Assembly: GCA_025602915.1 (NCBI GenBank)
Contig: JAHLJZ010000020.1
Location: 186,001 to 250,000 of the forward strand
DNA: 64,000 nt
From: Paraphysoderma sedebokerense
Lineage: Eukaryota; Blastocladiomycota; Physodermatomycetes; Physodermatales; Physodermataceae
Direction: 5' to 3'
The position numbers and the translations under genes are program-made. Under the pieces are notes generated by a model. It saw only the letters and a program-made list of their open reading frames with translations, had not been told where the DNA came from and made no database searches. Below are positions 48,893 through 59,700 of this stretch, one piece after another (within the stretch, counting starts at the first letter, position 1; the number at the start of each line of letters is the position of its first letter).

Positions 48893-50296
48893 ATGGGGTC
48901 ACCGCCACAACGGATAAAATCATCTTCGTCCGCTCTCATAATAAAGAACACTCCTCACAAGGGACGGTGCTTCCTCGCTTCCAGGGACATTTCACCGGGT
49001 GAAATACTGATCGCAACCCCACCATATTCAATCATTCCGGATTCCGATGCTAAAACTTCCCTATGCGCATGCTGCTTGAAAAACCTTGCCGAAGTCAACA
49101 AAATTTCCAGCCGGTATGGACATCTTAATTACTGTTCTGATGTCTGCCGGAGAACAGACTGGGAAGAGTATCATCAGTACGAATCCGAATTTTTCCAAGA
49201 ATTTTTCACCAACGATGAATCAAACGCAAAAAGAACAAATATAATGGGTTGGAATGACTACACTGTTGACTATATGTGGCTCTTATTGCGGGTATTGATA
49301 AGAAAATACCGCGACCTGAAGGAAGCGAATCATGGAGATGCTACCCTCGAAACAAAAAGGAATAACGATGGCTTGAACTTCCAAGACGTGTGGTATCTGT
49401 GTTCCAATGAGAAAGAATTCTCGGAAGAAAAGATCAAAGAATTCACAGATGTGGCGTCCGTATTGGAGAAATTTGTTAAGTCGTTACCGCCGTTATCTTG
49501 CTCTCTGAACTCTGAATCGACACCGACAACCGCACCAGTCAACGACGAGAATACTTTTATTCGCTCTCTTCTTGAAGAAGCTAAGGTCGTTCATCCGCAC
49601 TCTGTGTTGCCAACAACGTCCCCCCTTCACACACTCTTAACGCTACTCGTCTGCAAAGAAGAATGTAACTCCTTCGGGCTCTATAATTTCACTCAACATG
49701 GCGCTTCTGCTCCACGTCAACCGTACGGACTTGCATTGTACCCTACCGCTGTATTCTTTAACCACAGCTGTGCCCCAAATGTAGGACATGTTAATAACGG
49801 TAGAGACATGGTTTTTTACGCTCTCGACACAATTAGGAAGGGCGAAGAAGCCTGCATCACTTATGTTAGCCTTAGTGAAGGGGCAACAGATGATACCAGG
49901 TTAGATAGTGCTGTCGACATGGTTCACGATTTAACAGGTTCGAAAAACCAGCCTAACGAAGTGTTTATAAAAAGTGTGTTGGACCGGCGTGAAGGCTTAC
50001 ATGGCGTGTTCCATTTTCAGTGCGACTGCAAGAGATGCACAGTGGAGACGGAATGGATTGAGCAATATCGTTCTTCTCTCTCTTCTGGCAAACCTCTTTC
50101 GAACCCCCCATTTTCATCTGAATTCTTGAAAATGTTGTGTAGATTAAGAGGTTGCCACGGTTGGTTTGTTCCTGAATCGTTGTACTCTTCGATCTTCGGA
50201 ACTGTCGAAAGGAGGTCAAAAGAAGTGGCAGAAATCGGCCAGAAGCCGCAAAATTGGGTTTGCGAAGGATGTGAACGAGTAGTGACATCTCAATAG
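48893..50296 (+). CDS. SMYD-type SET/MYND protein (lysine methyltransferase family)
   Basis: Single-exon, 467 residues. The SET domain is split by a MYND finger, as in SMYD proteins. First SET part: KGRCFLASRDISPGEILI. MYND finger: CACC, then YGHLNYCSDVCRRTDWEEYH. Second SET part: NHSCAPNVGHV (cofactor-binding NHSCxPN) and GEEACITYVS. A post-SET Cys cluster, FQCDCKRC, and a C-terminal zinc-like pair (CRLRGCHG and CEGCERV) follow. All key motifs are present, so it is probably an active protein methyltransferase; the substrate is unknown. The start at 48893 precedes the conserved SET entry by about 25 residues. Confidence 0.88.
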   Translation: MGSPPQRIKSSSSALIIKNTPHKGRCFLASRDISPGEILIATPPYSIIPDSDAKTSLCACCLKNLAEVNKISSRYGHLNYCSDVCRRTDWEEYHQYESEFFQEFFTNDESNAKRTNIMGWNDYTVDYMWLLLRVLIRKYRDLKEANHGDATLETKRNNDGLNFQDVWYLCSNEKEFSEEKIKEFTDVASVLEKFVKSLPPLSCSLNSESTPTTAPVNDENTFIRSLLEEAKVVHPHSVLPTTSPLHTLLTLLVCKEECNSFGLYNFTQHGASAPRQPYGLALYPTAVFFNHSCAPNVGHVNNGRDMVFYALDTIRKGEEACITYVSLSEGATDDTRLDSAVDMVHDLTGSKNQPNEVFIKSVLDRREGLHGVFHFQCDCKRCTVETEWIEQYRSSLSSGKPLSNPPFSSEFLKMLCRLRGCHGWFVPESLYSSIFGTVERRSKEVAEIGQKPQNWVCEGCERVVTSQ

Positions 50297-50637
50297 TGTA
50301 GTGCAGACTTTTATTCTATATTATGAGGTGTCCACGTTCAAATTTTGAATAGCGTGTTTGTACCAATATTATTTTCGTTTTATTGGGGAGATGGTTAGAT
50401 GGCGAGAAAAATCAAGTTGGGGATTATTATGGTCATGTACAACATATCGGTGGTATTCTAAATGTATTGACTGTTGTGGTTCTGATAATAAAGATTGAGA
50501 TCAATTTCTCTAAATGTAATTTTTTGGATTTTTGGAGTTGTAACCTCAGTTCTGCCAGTGCGCCAAAAAGCCCAACCGCCCAGTTGCAGAATTTACCCAA
50601 ATATATTCAACAACGGAGTTGGCCCGAGACAGCTCAT
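50297..50637. other. Leader of Oca-like gene
   Basis: The phosphatase-like frame is open back to 50383 but has no ATG until 50638, so I read this as spacer and 5' UTR. Confidence 0.5.
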
Positions 50638-51999
50638 ATGACATCAGATTCGACAAAACAGCACCTTCCCTTTCTGATACCGCCTTTTCGATATGGTGCG
50701 ATAGAAGAAAACCTTTACCGTGGGGCTTACCCAAAGCAACGAAATTTTCGATTTCTCCAAAGACTAAACCTCAAAACAATTCTGTCACTAATACCTGATC
50801 CACCTCGACCTGAATTAGTCTCATTCTGTGCTTCTCAAAATATTAAGCTTGTTCATCTTCGAGTCGATAAACCCAAAGAAAACATTCCGTTAACTTATGC
50901 AAAGGCAATACAGGCTGTACAGATCTTAATAGACACGCATCACTCTGCACCCGTCTTTGTGCATTGCCTAGATGGAGCGACCGTGACCGGGTTGGTTATA
51001 ATGTGTTTGAGAAAATTGCAATGTTGGACGGTTAGTAGTGCTATAGTGGAATATTTGAGGTATCAGAGGGGCGGTGTGATAAGTAGTGAAGAATCAGAAT
51101 TTATCGAAAAGTTCACTGGAGAGATTGAAATTCCGTTTATTACGACATATCTGCCAATGCAACAACCTCAGACCCAGACGCTGCAATCAGGTCAGAATCA
51201 AAAAACAGAATCAAGTGGAAGTAGTCAAACTTCATCAACAGTGCCGCCAAATCAAGCCGTTTCTGTACAGTCATTACCGAATCCTGTTCCTGTATCTGTG
51301 ACTTTAAGTCAACCTCCGTCATTAGTATCGACGAGTACATCACAGACTCAAACTCAAACACAATCGACTCCTATAGCTATTCCGGTCATCCCAAAATGGC
51401 TTTGGCAGGGTCAAATTCTCCGTAAACATCCTTCTCTGAAGCTGAAACTTCCGCCGCTCCCGTTGCAAATACAAATTCCTGGACAAGCCCCTCATTCGGG
51501 CGAATCAAGCGATTTCCAATCTCCCAATACACCATCACAATCCCCTTATCCTCATTCTCTCCAACAACATTATCAAAATCCACAAACAATTCAAACATCA
51601 TCGTCCACAGTGCCACAACCTTCTAAACGAATCAGCTTAAATCCTGACTTCATCTTTCCATCTGACTTTCAGTACCTTAGTAACCTCAATAGCCTCTCTG
51701 GAACACACTCACAACAACCGAATAATATACTTGTTAACCCTGATGGCACTGGAATGAACGTATCAATGGGTATGGGGATAGGAATGGGTTTACCAGGAAG
51801 CACCGCCATGACGATGCAAAATGACGAGTTGTCCGGTTTGAGTGGACTCGCACAATTACAGTCTAATATGGTCGGAAATAATCGAAATATAGGGCTAGGA
51901 ATGGGAAATAATGCCGGTGGATATAGCGACGAAAGTGACGGTGAAGCGACGGTTTCACGAACGGTGCAAGCATTGGCTTTGGAAGGTCTAAAAGATTAG
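50638..51999 (+). CDS. Oca/Siw14-type phosphatase-like protein, catalytic Arg missing
   Basis: A tyrosine-phosphatase-fold protein of the fungal Oca/Siw14 group. Single exon, 453 residues. Family entry: FRYGAIEENLYRGAYPKQRN, FRFLQRLNLKTILSLIPDPP, then the P-loop VHCLDGATVTGLVI. In active members the loop is CX5R; here the Arg position holds Val, so the protein likely binds rather than cleaves phosphate. YLRYQRGGVISSEE completes the domain at ~residue 155. The remaining two thirds are Gln/Ser/Pro/Thr-rich and disordered, with a Met/Gly-rich patch (MGMGIGMGLPGS) and an acidic end. I start at the first ATG that leaves the domain whole. Oca4-like identity is an inference. Confidence 0.8.
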   Translation: MTSDSTKQHLPFLIPPFRYGAIEENLYRGAYPKQRNFRFLQRLNLKTILSLIPDPPRPELVSFCASQNIKLVHLRVDKPKENIPLTYAKAIQAVQILIDTHHSAPVFVHCLDGATVTGLVIMCLRKLQCWTVSSAIVEYLRYQRGGVISSEESEFIEKFTGEIEIPFITTYLPMQQPQTQTLQSGQNQKTESSGSSQTSSTVPPNQAVSVQSLPNPVPVSVTLSQPPSLVSTSTSQTQTQTQSTPIAIPVIPKWLWQGQILRKHPSLKLKLPPLPLQIQIPGQAPHSGESSDFQSPNTPSQSPYPHSLQQHYQNPQTIQTSSSTVPQPSKRISLNPDFIFPSDFQYLSNLNSLSGTHSQQPNNILVNPDGTGMNVSMGMGIGMGLPGSTAMTMQNDELSGLSGLAQLQSNMVGNNRNIGLGMGNNAGGYSDESDGEATVSRTVQALALEGLKD

Positions 52000-52386
52000 T
52001 AGACCGTAGAATTATGTATAGTAAAAAAAGTTAATAAATATTCAACATTCATTCAGTTTCTCTAAAAGATGTTAAATAAGAGTTCGCGCTGAAGCAAAGG
52101 GCCCATGGAGTACACGTCTAATCCGGCAGGTGATGTATGTTCAGTAGCAAATATCAATGTAGAGGTTTATGGAATTATCTGTTTCGTAGAGACTGAACAA
52201 TTAGGGAATACTCATGAATTCAAATCGACATAAAGAAACGTATATATCTACAAGCAGTTATTTATTATGAATATAAAATTGAGCAAAAATGAGATCCATT
52301 ATTGAAAAGGCCGGCCGATATGTTCCTCGGGTACAATTCACTTGACAACTCCAAATAATTAATTGGAATTTTACTATACGAAACAT
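52000..52386. other. Convergent spacer
   Basis: 3' UTRs of the Oca-like gene and of DIS3 meet here. No other gene is seen. Confidence 0.45.
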
Positions 52387-55300
52387 TTACATCTTCCTTT
52401 TCTTGTTCTCTCTTGACGTTCCTTCGTTACTATCAGATTCCCAATCCATCTCCACTACATCAGAAACCCCTTTCCCGTTCTCCATATTCACACTTAACCC
52501 TTTAACAACTGGTTTAACTAATTTCATTTCCATCTTTTGTCCGCCACCACCTTTGTTCTCTTCGACAACGGTAATTTGTACCATGACTTTAGCAAACAAC
52601 TTAATTTTCACATCTTTCCCAGTGCTTGAACTAGATTCCAAGCAATTTTCGGAAGAATTGTAAATCAGGTATCGTTTTGATTCATTATCTTTTTCAGCGA
52701 CATAAACAATTCCTTCTATGCCGTATTTGGGGATCAATGCGATAAATCCGTTCTTCAGGATACGGGTGACATAACCTCCTTCGTATACAGTTTTACTCCT
52801 GAAGAATACGTGGGTGAATAATTCAACTGATGATCTGGATGCCAACTGTGCCATATGATGTCGATAATTAAGGACTATAAGCGACAGATATCACAATGTC
52901 AATCCTTAATTCCAAAAAATTCCATTTAGAAACGAGGAATATGAAGATACCTTCACACAGCTCCCTCATCTTTTCTCGTTCAGTCAACTCTGTTCCATAC
53001 TTAGTATTCGGGTCAACGCAAGCAGCCAATAGCCGATGGACGATGACATCTGCATAACAACAGCAAGTCAATGTAAGTAAATGAAATATTAAAGTCAGAA
53101 AACCTTATTTTACCTGAATAGCGACGAATAGGACTGGTAAAATGCGTATAAATTGGGGTTGCTAATCCGTAATGCCTGAACTCTTCGCGTGGAACAGTTC
53201 CTGAACAAAAATAGACAGCTTGCATCATGCAGCGCGTTGTCATAATTCGGACCAATTTATTGAAATACGGGTCGCTAGGACGCTGTGATTTGGTATCGTG
53301 TCAATGATGTGATGTCAAATTGCTGCTTTGTTAGGGTTCCAAAAATCAACATACCACGGCTAAATCAAGAGAATCAGAAAGAGATTTTGAACTGTCGCAA
53401 TGTAAATGAATTCCAAACGGTTCCAATGCTTTGTTCAATTGATTGAAGTTCTCCGGTGGTGGGGTTGGATGCCGTCTATAAAGTAGAAGATAACTCATAT
53501 TAGAAAAATAAACTTACCTGTGTCAGGATTCATTATATTATACGTACCGTAATAGCGCCGTGTTGGGAAATTTTGAAAATATCTTTTCAGCAACGCTCAC
53601 GTTGGCCAACAACATGAACTCCTCAACAAGTGCATTCGTCTCCTTCAGTTCTTTCATCTCGACGTCAACTGGATCCTGTGCATCTCCTTCTAATTTGAAC
53701 CGAACTTCAGGAGAAGCTAAAGTCAATGCGCCGCGAGCAATTCTTTTTGCTCTCAGTTTCTTGGCCAACTGATTTAGAACGCGAATCCCTTTTGTGAGGT
53801 CATCCTGCAAGCGCCTAAAGTTTGAATCGTTAAAAATTGTTGACGTCTGTCATTTCAAATGTATCACATACTCATCATCAATTCGACGTTGCGCTTCTTC
53901 ATACGTAAATGATGCTTTCGAGTGAATGACGCTTTTGCAGTAATCAACCCCAACAATTTCCGCGTCAACATTCATTTCCCACAAGCAAGAAAATGCCAAA
54001 CGTTCAACATTCGAACGAAGTGAACATAAATCTATAACCGAATTGGTATTAATACGAATAAAAATTCAAGTGTGCAGAACTTCAAACCTACTTGTTCCTA
54101 AGAGAGCCGGTAACATATCAATTCTCTTATCAACCAAATAGACAGTTGTACCCCGACTTGCAGCCTCCTGATCCATTGTTGTATTCGGCTTTACGAAATG
54201 TGTAACATCAGCAATATCTGCAATTATACATTAGGGCACATTCACAAGACAAGTAGGTTAGAATAAAAAAAGTTATACGTACGGACTCCGACTTCATAGT
54301 TTCCGTTCGGCAGAACTCGCACATGCAATGCGTCGTCAATATCAGTACACCCGGGAGGATCAATGCTGCAAACAAGAAGACTCCTCAAATCTCTTCTTCG
54401 AGAGAGTTCAGCCGGAGTACAGACCCAATTCTCCCCTTCGATCGGCAAGTCAGCCAATACAGACTGTGAGAAGGGCTGATACGGGACTCCGTGCTCAAGC
54501 AAGATCACTTCTGTTTCAGTATTCTTATCAAGTGACGGTCCTAATGTTCGAACGAAATGTCCATTAGGATACTTGGATGTCCGATCCCATGAATCTATAG
54601 TAACTATTATGCGCTGGCCAATCAGTTGCGGCGCCTGCCTAGTCCTTATGCGGATTTTGGGAATTCTTCTATCAATGGGGAAAAAAAAGACAGCTTGCGT
54701 CTGCGAGGTGCTCGTTTGACGAACCGACGATTTTTCCAATGTACCACAATAGGGACGCCAAGATCGACGGATGACACCGACCACTTTTCCCGTAGGTACT
54801 GGCTCTTCATTAGTATCAGAGGGTGGCGGGGTTGGTTGAGAAGATGCTTCATTTTCATCCGGCTCCTCATCTGCATAGAATTAGCAATTAGTATCTTGTA
54901 GTGAACGTGGTTCATCATATGGGACGTACCCTCTTCTATAATAACCTGGCCCACATTCCGTATCCATTGATCTCTCGGAAGTAACTCTACGGCAACGACA
55001 TCCCCATGAATGGCCCGGTTCAAGTGTGACCTTCCAGCGATGTGGATTTTTCCATCCGATTCTGAGAGAGCAGCCATGATATGGCCTTCAAGGTAATTGT
55101 GTGTACTGATGTTCAGCGTCCCTTGATAGAATGATCCATTCTTGACGCCAGCAGCTAGCATGCTTTGAGATAAGTACTACAAGAGCAAACATTGAAGTCC
55201 GTTAAAGATAACTTCGCAATAATCTGTCTTGTTATTCTCATGTCCTTACTTCTTCATATATAATTTGGCTTTTTTGGTCCTCGACCACATTTTCCTCGGT

Positions 55301-56280
55301 ACTGCCGACCAAATCTATCACTTCCGGTGAATCGGTGCAGCTCATGGCATATTCTCGAACTGGGCATACCAGAATAAGAAAGATAAATTATTCAATAAAG
55401 GCGAATTAGCAATATTTAAGAGCGGACATACCAGAACAAGCGTACAGCCCTTCACCAACCGCCCTCTCTCGGTTTGCACGGTCATCGCTTAACATAATAA
55501 CTCTGATACCACTTTCCCCGCTAGGAACAGACTTCAACAGATGCTCGTTATACCATTTTGTCGTGACACGGATTGCTGAGGAAATAGACTAGCTTAGTCA
55601 TACGAGCTTAGCATACATACAAAAATGGTTTTACATACCCCGATCGTTCCGGTCGTTCGGTGACTCGTCTTTTAAACGCTCGACGTAGGTTTCTCTTAAA
55701 ATGATTGTCAGCCTGATATCAGCTAATAATTTACCGAATATAAACACGCACTTGTGATGCTCATTCGAAAATACATAAAACCGCCTATCCACATTATTGA
55801 TAACTGTCCTCAACCGGTTATAGATATTCGAGTTGTTATGCCTCACTTCTTCCAACACAGTTTGTAATACGATGACGTCTTTCATGACCGGATGCTCTAC
55901 AAAGTCGATCTGAAAATCAAAGATAAGAGCCAATTAACTTGATGAAATGAGTATCTCAGTTCAATTAAACTCACATGCTGCAGAAATACATTGGTATCCG
56001 GAATCACATAATGCGGCGATTGGAGAAGAGAGCAAACTTGGGGGGATTGTGATAATACAGGATTTTGATGAGCGCAAGTGCGACAATATTGGGAACCGCA
56101 GTATATATCATCTCGAAGATCTACAAATTCAATCCGAAGGATTATAACAGTTGAGGTTAAGACTGTGAACAGAGATATCCGATATCAACTAAAATTTTGA
56201 TTTATCTTACAATGTTCCTTGACAACGGTTACAACCGCACCCTTTTTGGTCTTTTTCACAAAGGCCTTTGATCTCAACAT
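52387..56280 (-). CDS. DIS3: DIS3/RRP44, exosome 3'-5' exoribonuclease
   Basis: Catalytic subunit of the RNA exosome. Multi-exon. The start at 56280 opens [17 protein letters not shown], a DIS3 hallmark, then the Cys motif (CGSQYCRTC) and the PIN domain at [13 protein letters not shown] with [12 protein letters not shown]. Cold-shock parts follow ([32 protein letters not shown]). The RNB exonuclease centre is [16 protein letters not shown], with its metal-binding Asp residues present. Late [22 protein letters not shown]. An S1 domain ([17 protein letters not shown]) and a basic tail (ENKKRKM) end it. Both nuclease sites look intact. Divergent from the adenylyl cyclase gene. Confidence 0.92.
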
Positions 56281-56777
56281 TTGAAATAGCTTTACTCAAA
56301 GTCGCAGTCGTGCAACTATCATGAATTGAAGTGTGTGCTTGATGTTGTTTTGCTGCAACCAGCACGTGTTGAGTGTGGCTGAAGGTCTTTGGCCCGTTGC
56401 GGGATACACTCATCGACCACGTCCAAAGGGTCGCTCATTCACACAACAAGCAAAGATTCTTCGCACTTCCCTCACAAGTGTTTTGTCGAGATTAGTTTTG
56501 CGAACAAGATATAAAGTATCGAGCGGCCTTCTCTGTCGCCCCCTCGTCTTGGGTTGTCGATTATTATTATTGATCGATTCGGTCACGACAAGTCGCGTTG
56601 GCCAACAGATTTGACGCGACGTTATGCGTTCCATTTCGGCCTTTTCGTAAAACATATTTTTATCATTCTCCACTATCATCAGAAAATTATAACCTCTCGG
56701 CAGCTTGTATCTGGCACCTTAATGTAGCTGCCTTTCATCGGCATACAGTTTCTCAGCGTCCTCCACCCGCCAGAAAT
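56281..56777. other. Divergent promoter region (DIS3 / adenylyl cyclase)
   Basis: Upstream region of both genes. The cyclase frame is open upstream of 56778 to 56598 but without an in-frame ATG, so that part is read as leader. Confidence 0.5.
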
Positions 56778-59700
56778 ATGAATAATTACGATACCTTACA
56801 GGACGAAAATTCTCCCAACGCCGTAGGCACAGATGTGACTGAGAACACTACATCTACCGCAGCAATTCGGATAGCTGTTGCTCCCGAAGAGCAGATGCAG
56901 CTACAGCCTCGTACGAGTGATTTTGCAAATATACCGAGGAGGGCAACGACAGATTTTCGAAGTTCGTTTGCTACGTTGGACAGAGCGAGTATTCATACCG
57001 GAAGGAATATTCAAGATAATCCTATAGTCAACGATGGTCGGAATTCCGCACTTCCTGGTTGGATGGTTCGCGGAATTGCCAATTCAGAGGCGACGACGCT
57101 TCCTCGCATAGATACTTCAAAGACAACTATACCGACTACCGGTACCAGTCCAAGGTCGCCGGAAAATACTGCAAAGGCTGTTCATTCGGCTATGACAAAA
57201 ATGCGAATACTCTCAAAAATGATTGTGAGTGCAAAGTCCAAGAGGGCAAATGATAACTCGACGACTGCGACCCCGGTGACACCATCTGTGTCCAACAATT
57301 CACACGGTAACCTCCAGTCTCCACCTGCCGTTCATGATCAAAGTCAGAGTCCGCCGAACGGAGCATCAAAGGAATTCCAAGCTCCGAAAGAACCTCTGGA
57401 AAGTGACTCTTCGGAAGGATTCAAAACTTTACCATTTAGAAAGCGAAGCTCCACGACCAGTACGAAACGAAAGGATTTGGAAAGCCAGGAAATGGTAGTT
57501 ATCCGGGAAATAATGAAAGGGGAACCTGATATCGCTCCACACGATACACCTATGGAGAATATACATATATTGGTTCACGGACTATTAGAAAGGAAATATG
57601 CGTCGAAGGAGGACATCATGAAGGATCCATTATCACAATCAGGAAGATTTCGGCCTAGGGTGGCTAGTGCCGGTGACGTCTTGAGCCGACCTGGTAAGGG
57701 GAAAATCGATGGAGGAAGAAATGAATTCGTAGGTGGGAAGATCTTAGCTGAAACAAAGGTTACAGGTGACAGTAGCAGCGGTCTGAAAAATGAGCTGGTT
57801 TCAAATTCAACATCCTCTGTCTCCTCTAGGAATCAAGCGCTCAAATTAACACTCCCGGACTCCGTAGTACATGAAGTTTCATCTCGGCAGGAAGCATCAC
57901 TGACACCGATAGAATCCTCATTAGAAACAGGTCTCGACCGTTCACCCTCATCTCGCTTCAATCCGAAGACGACTGCATTAATGTTTCCGCACGCGAATAG
58001 CAGCTCGACTTCGTCGATGAATCAATCAACATGTAATTCCGAACCAAAGACACCAAAAGTAAAAACTGCCCTCGTCAACTTTTCAGGGAGTAATTCTGAT
58101 CTACGCCCGCGGGCTATTACTCTGAATACTTCCCTCGATCATATTTCTGTCTCTACTCCCTCATCAGGATTTCGATCAAAACTACACGCTTCGTTTAGCT
58201 CGCTAGTTCGCCCAGCCGAGTCAGTAAAATCGAACAAAAATAAACAGAACTCTCCCTTGAAATCCAGCGCCAACAGTTCAACATCCCGGGAAATTTTAAA
58301 ACCCGTCAGTAATTCCGCAGATTTATCGGTTTCTATGCCGAGTCTTGGTGGGGCATCCGGAAATAACTCAAATGAAAATTCGAAACGTTTCGGAAGTCAA
58401 TCGAATCTTTCTAACAGCTACCACATCTCTAATCCGATCCCTAATGTTGCATCTGATTCCAAGGATCCAGCCTCCTCAGATCCTTCACAGAATGACACAT
58501 CATCAGAAAGAGATAATACTCCAGATGTACATCCTCAACTAGATTTTACTATTCCTGCTCTATACGTCAACGAGGATCTGTTTGGGGACCCTGAACCAGC
58601 TGTGAAATTTAAGTCTCAAGATAGTCTCAAGAAAGCGAGAACAAAAACTGAACCTCGCCCTTTTACCTTAAGGTTCGATCCCGACTTGGAACAACTGTAC
58701 TCTATTTATTATTTCCATCAAAATCGGGCAATCTTAGGGGCTCTGTTGGTACATCTCTTCGCTATTTACATCAATTACATTACGTTTAGTATAGTGATGT
58801 ACAGGGGCCCTTTGGTTTTGTTGACATTGCCTGGTCCGGTTCTGAGTCTCTTCATCACAGTTCTAGTGGCAGTCTGGTGGAGATACAAACTCTTAGAAAC
58901 AGACATGGTCGTGCTTAATCTCATCATTGGGTGTTGTTTAGGTGGGGTTCTGTTATGGAACAACATTTTGCGTGACGTGTGCTCGCCTAGGGTATGTGTG
59001 CTTTATGAGAATCTTATCCGTATTAACAATACTAAGTGTATTACTTTCACTAGATGTGGTGGGACAACGTCATTCACCTAAACGCCTTCCTTTTTTGTGG
59101 TTACATTTACTGGTTTCTCCGTATCTCATACCACTTGCGAACGGCGATTGGCTGGTCATTCACTGGACTACAAATTATTGTCGATGTCATCGGATTATGT
59201 AGTGTCGAATCAAAAATCAGTAACGCGATTCTGTATTGCGCAGCTAATTGTGTTGGAATGTTTTTCGCGTATGTTTCTGAGTATATTAACCGGCAGTCAT
59301 TCCTGAAAACACGAATGATCTATAAGCACCAGGCAAATCTGCATTTGGCGAGGGAACAAAGTGAAGCATTGTTAAGGATGGTGCTACCAGCCAAAATTAT
59401 ATCAGATTTAAAGTCTGGACGAGACGCTGTAGAAGGACCTTATGGTGGACGTCCAAGGTTCTCCGAGCTACGCAATGTTAGCATATTATTCGCGGACATT
59501 GTGGGATTCACTGAGTTCTCTTCAAAAGTTTCTCCTAAAAAATTGGTATTTAACGTAGTTATTGAAAGATATCGAGTTTCGTTTTAACCGTAATGAGTTT
59601 AGGTCATCGTTCTCAGCGAATTATTTGCGAAGTTCGATAGTATAGCTGAATCCCTGAATTTGGGTAAGTTGTGTCAATACCGGAAGTCGGAAGTCATAGT

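Noticed and set aside
48745-49002. 85-codon frame as the N-terminus of the SMYD-like protein
   Set aside because: Different phase from the SET frame and no splice pair that joins them convincingly; may be an upstream ORF at most.
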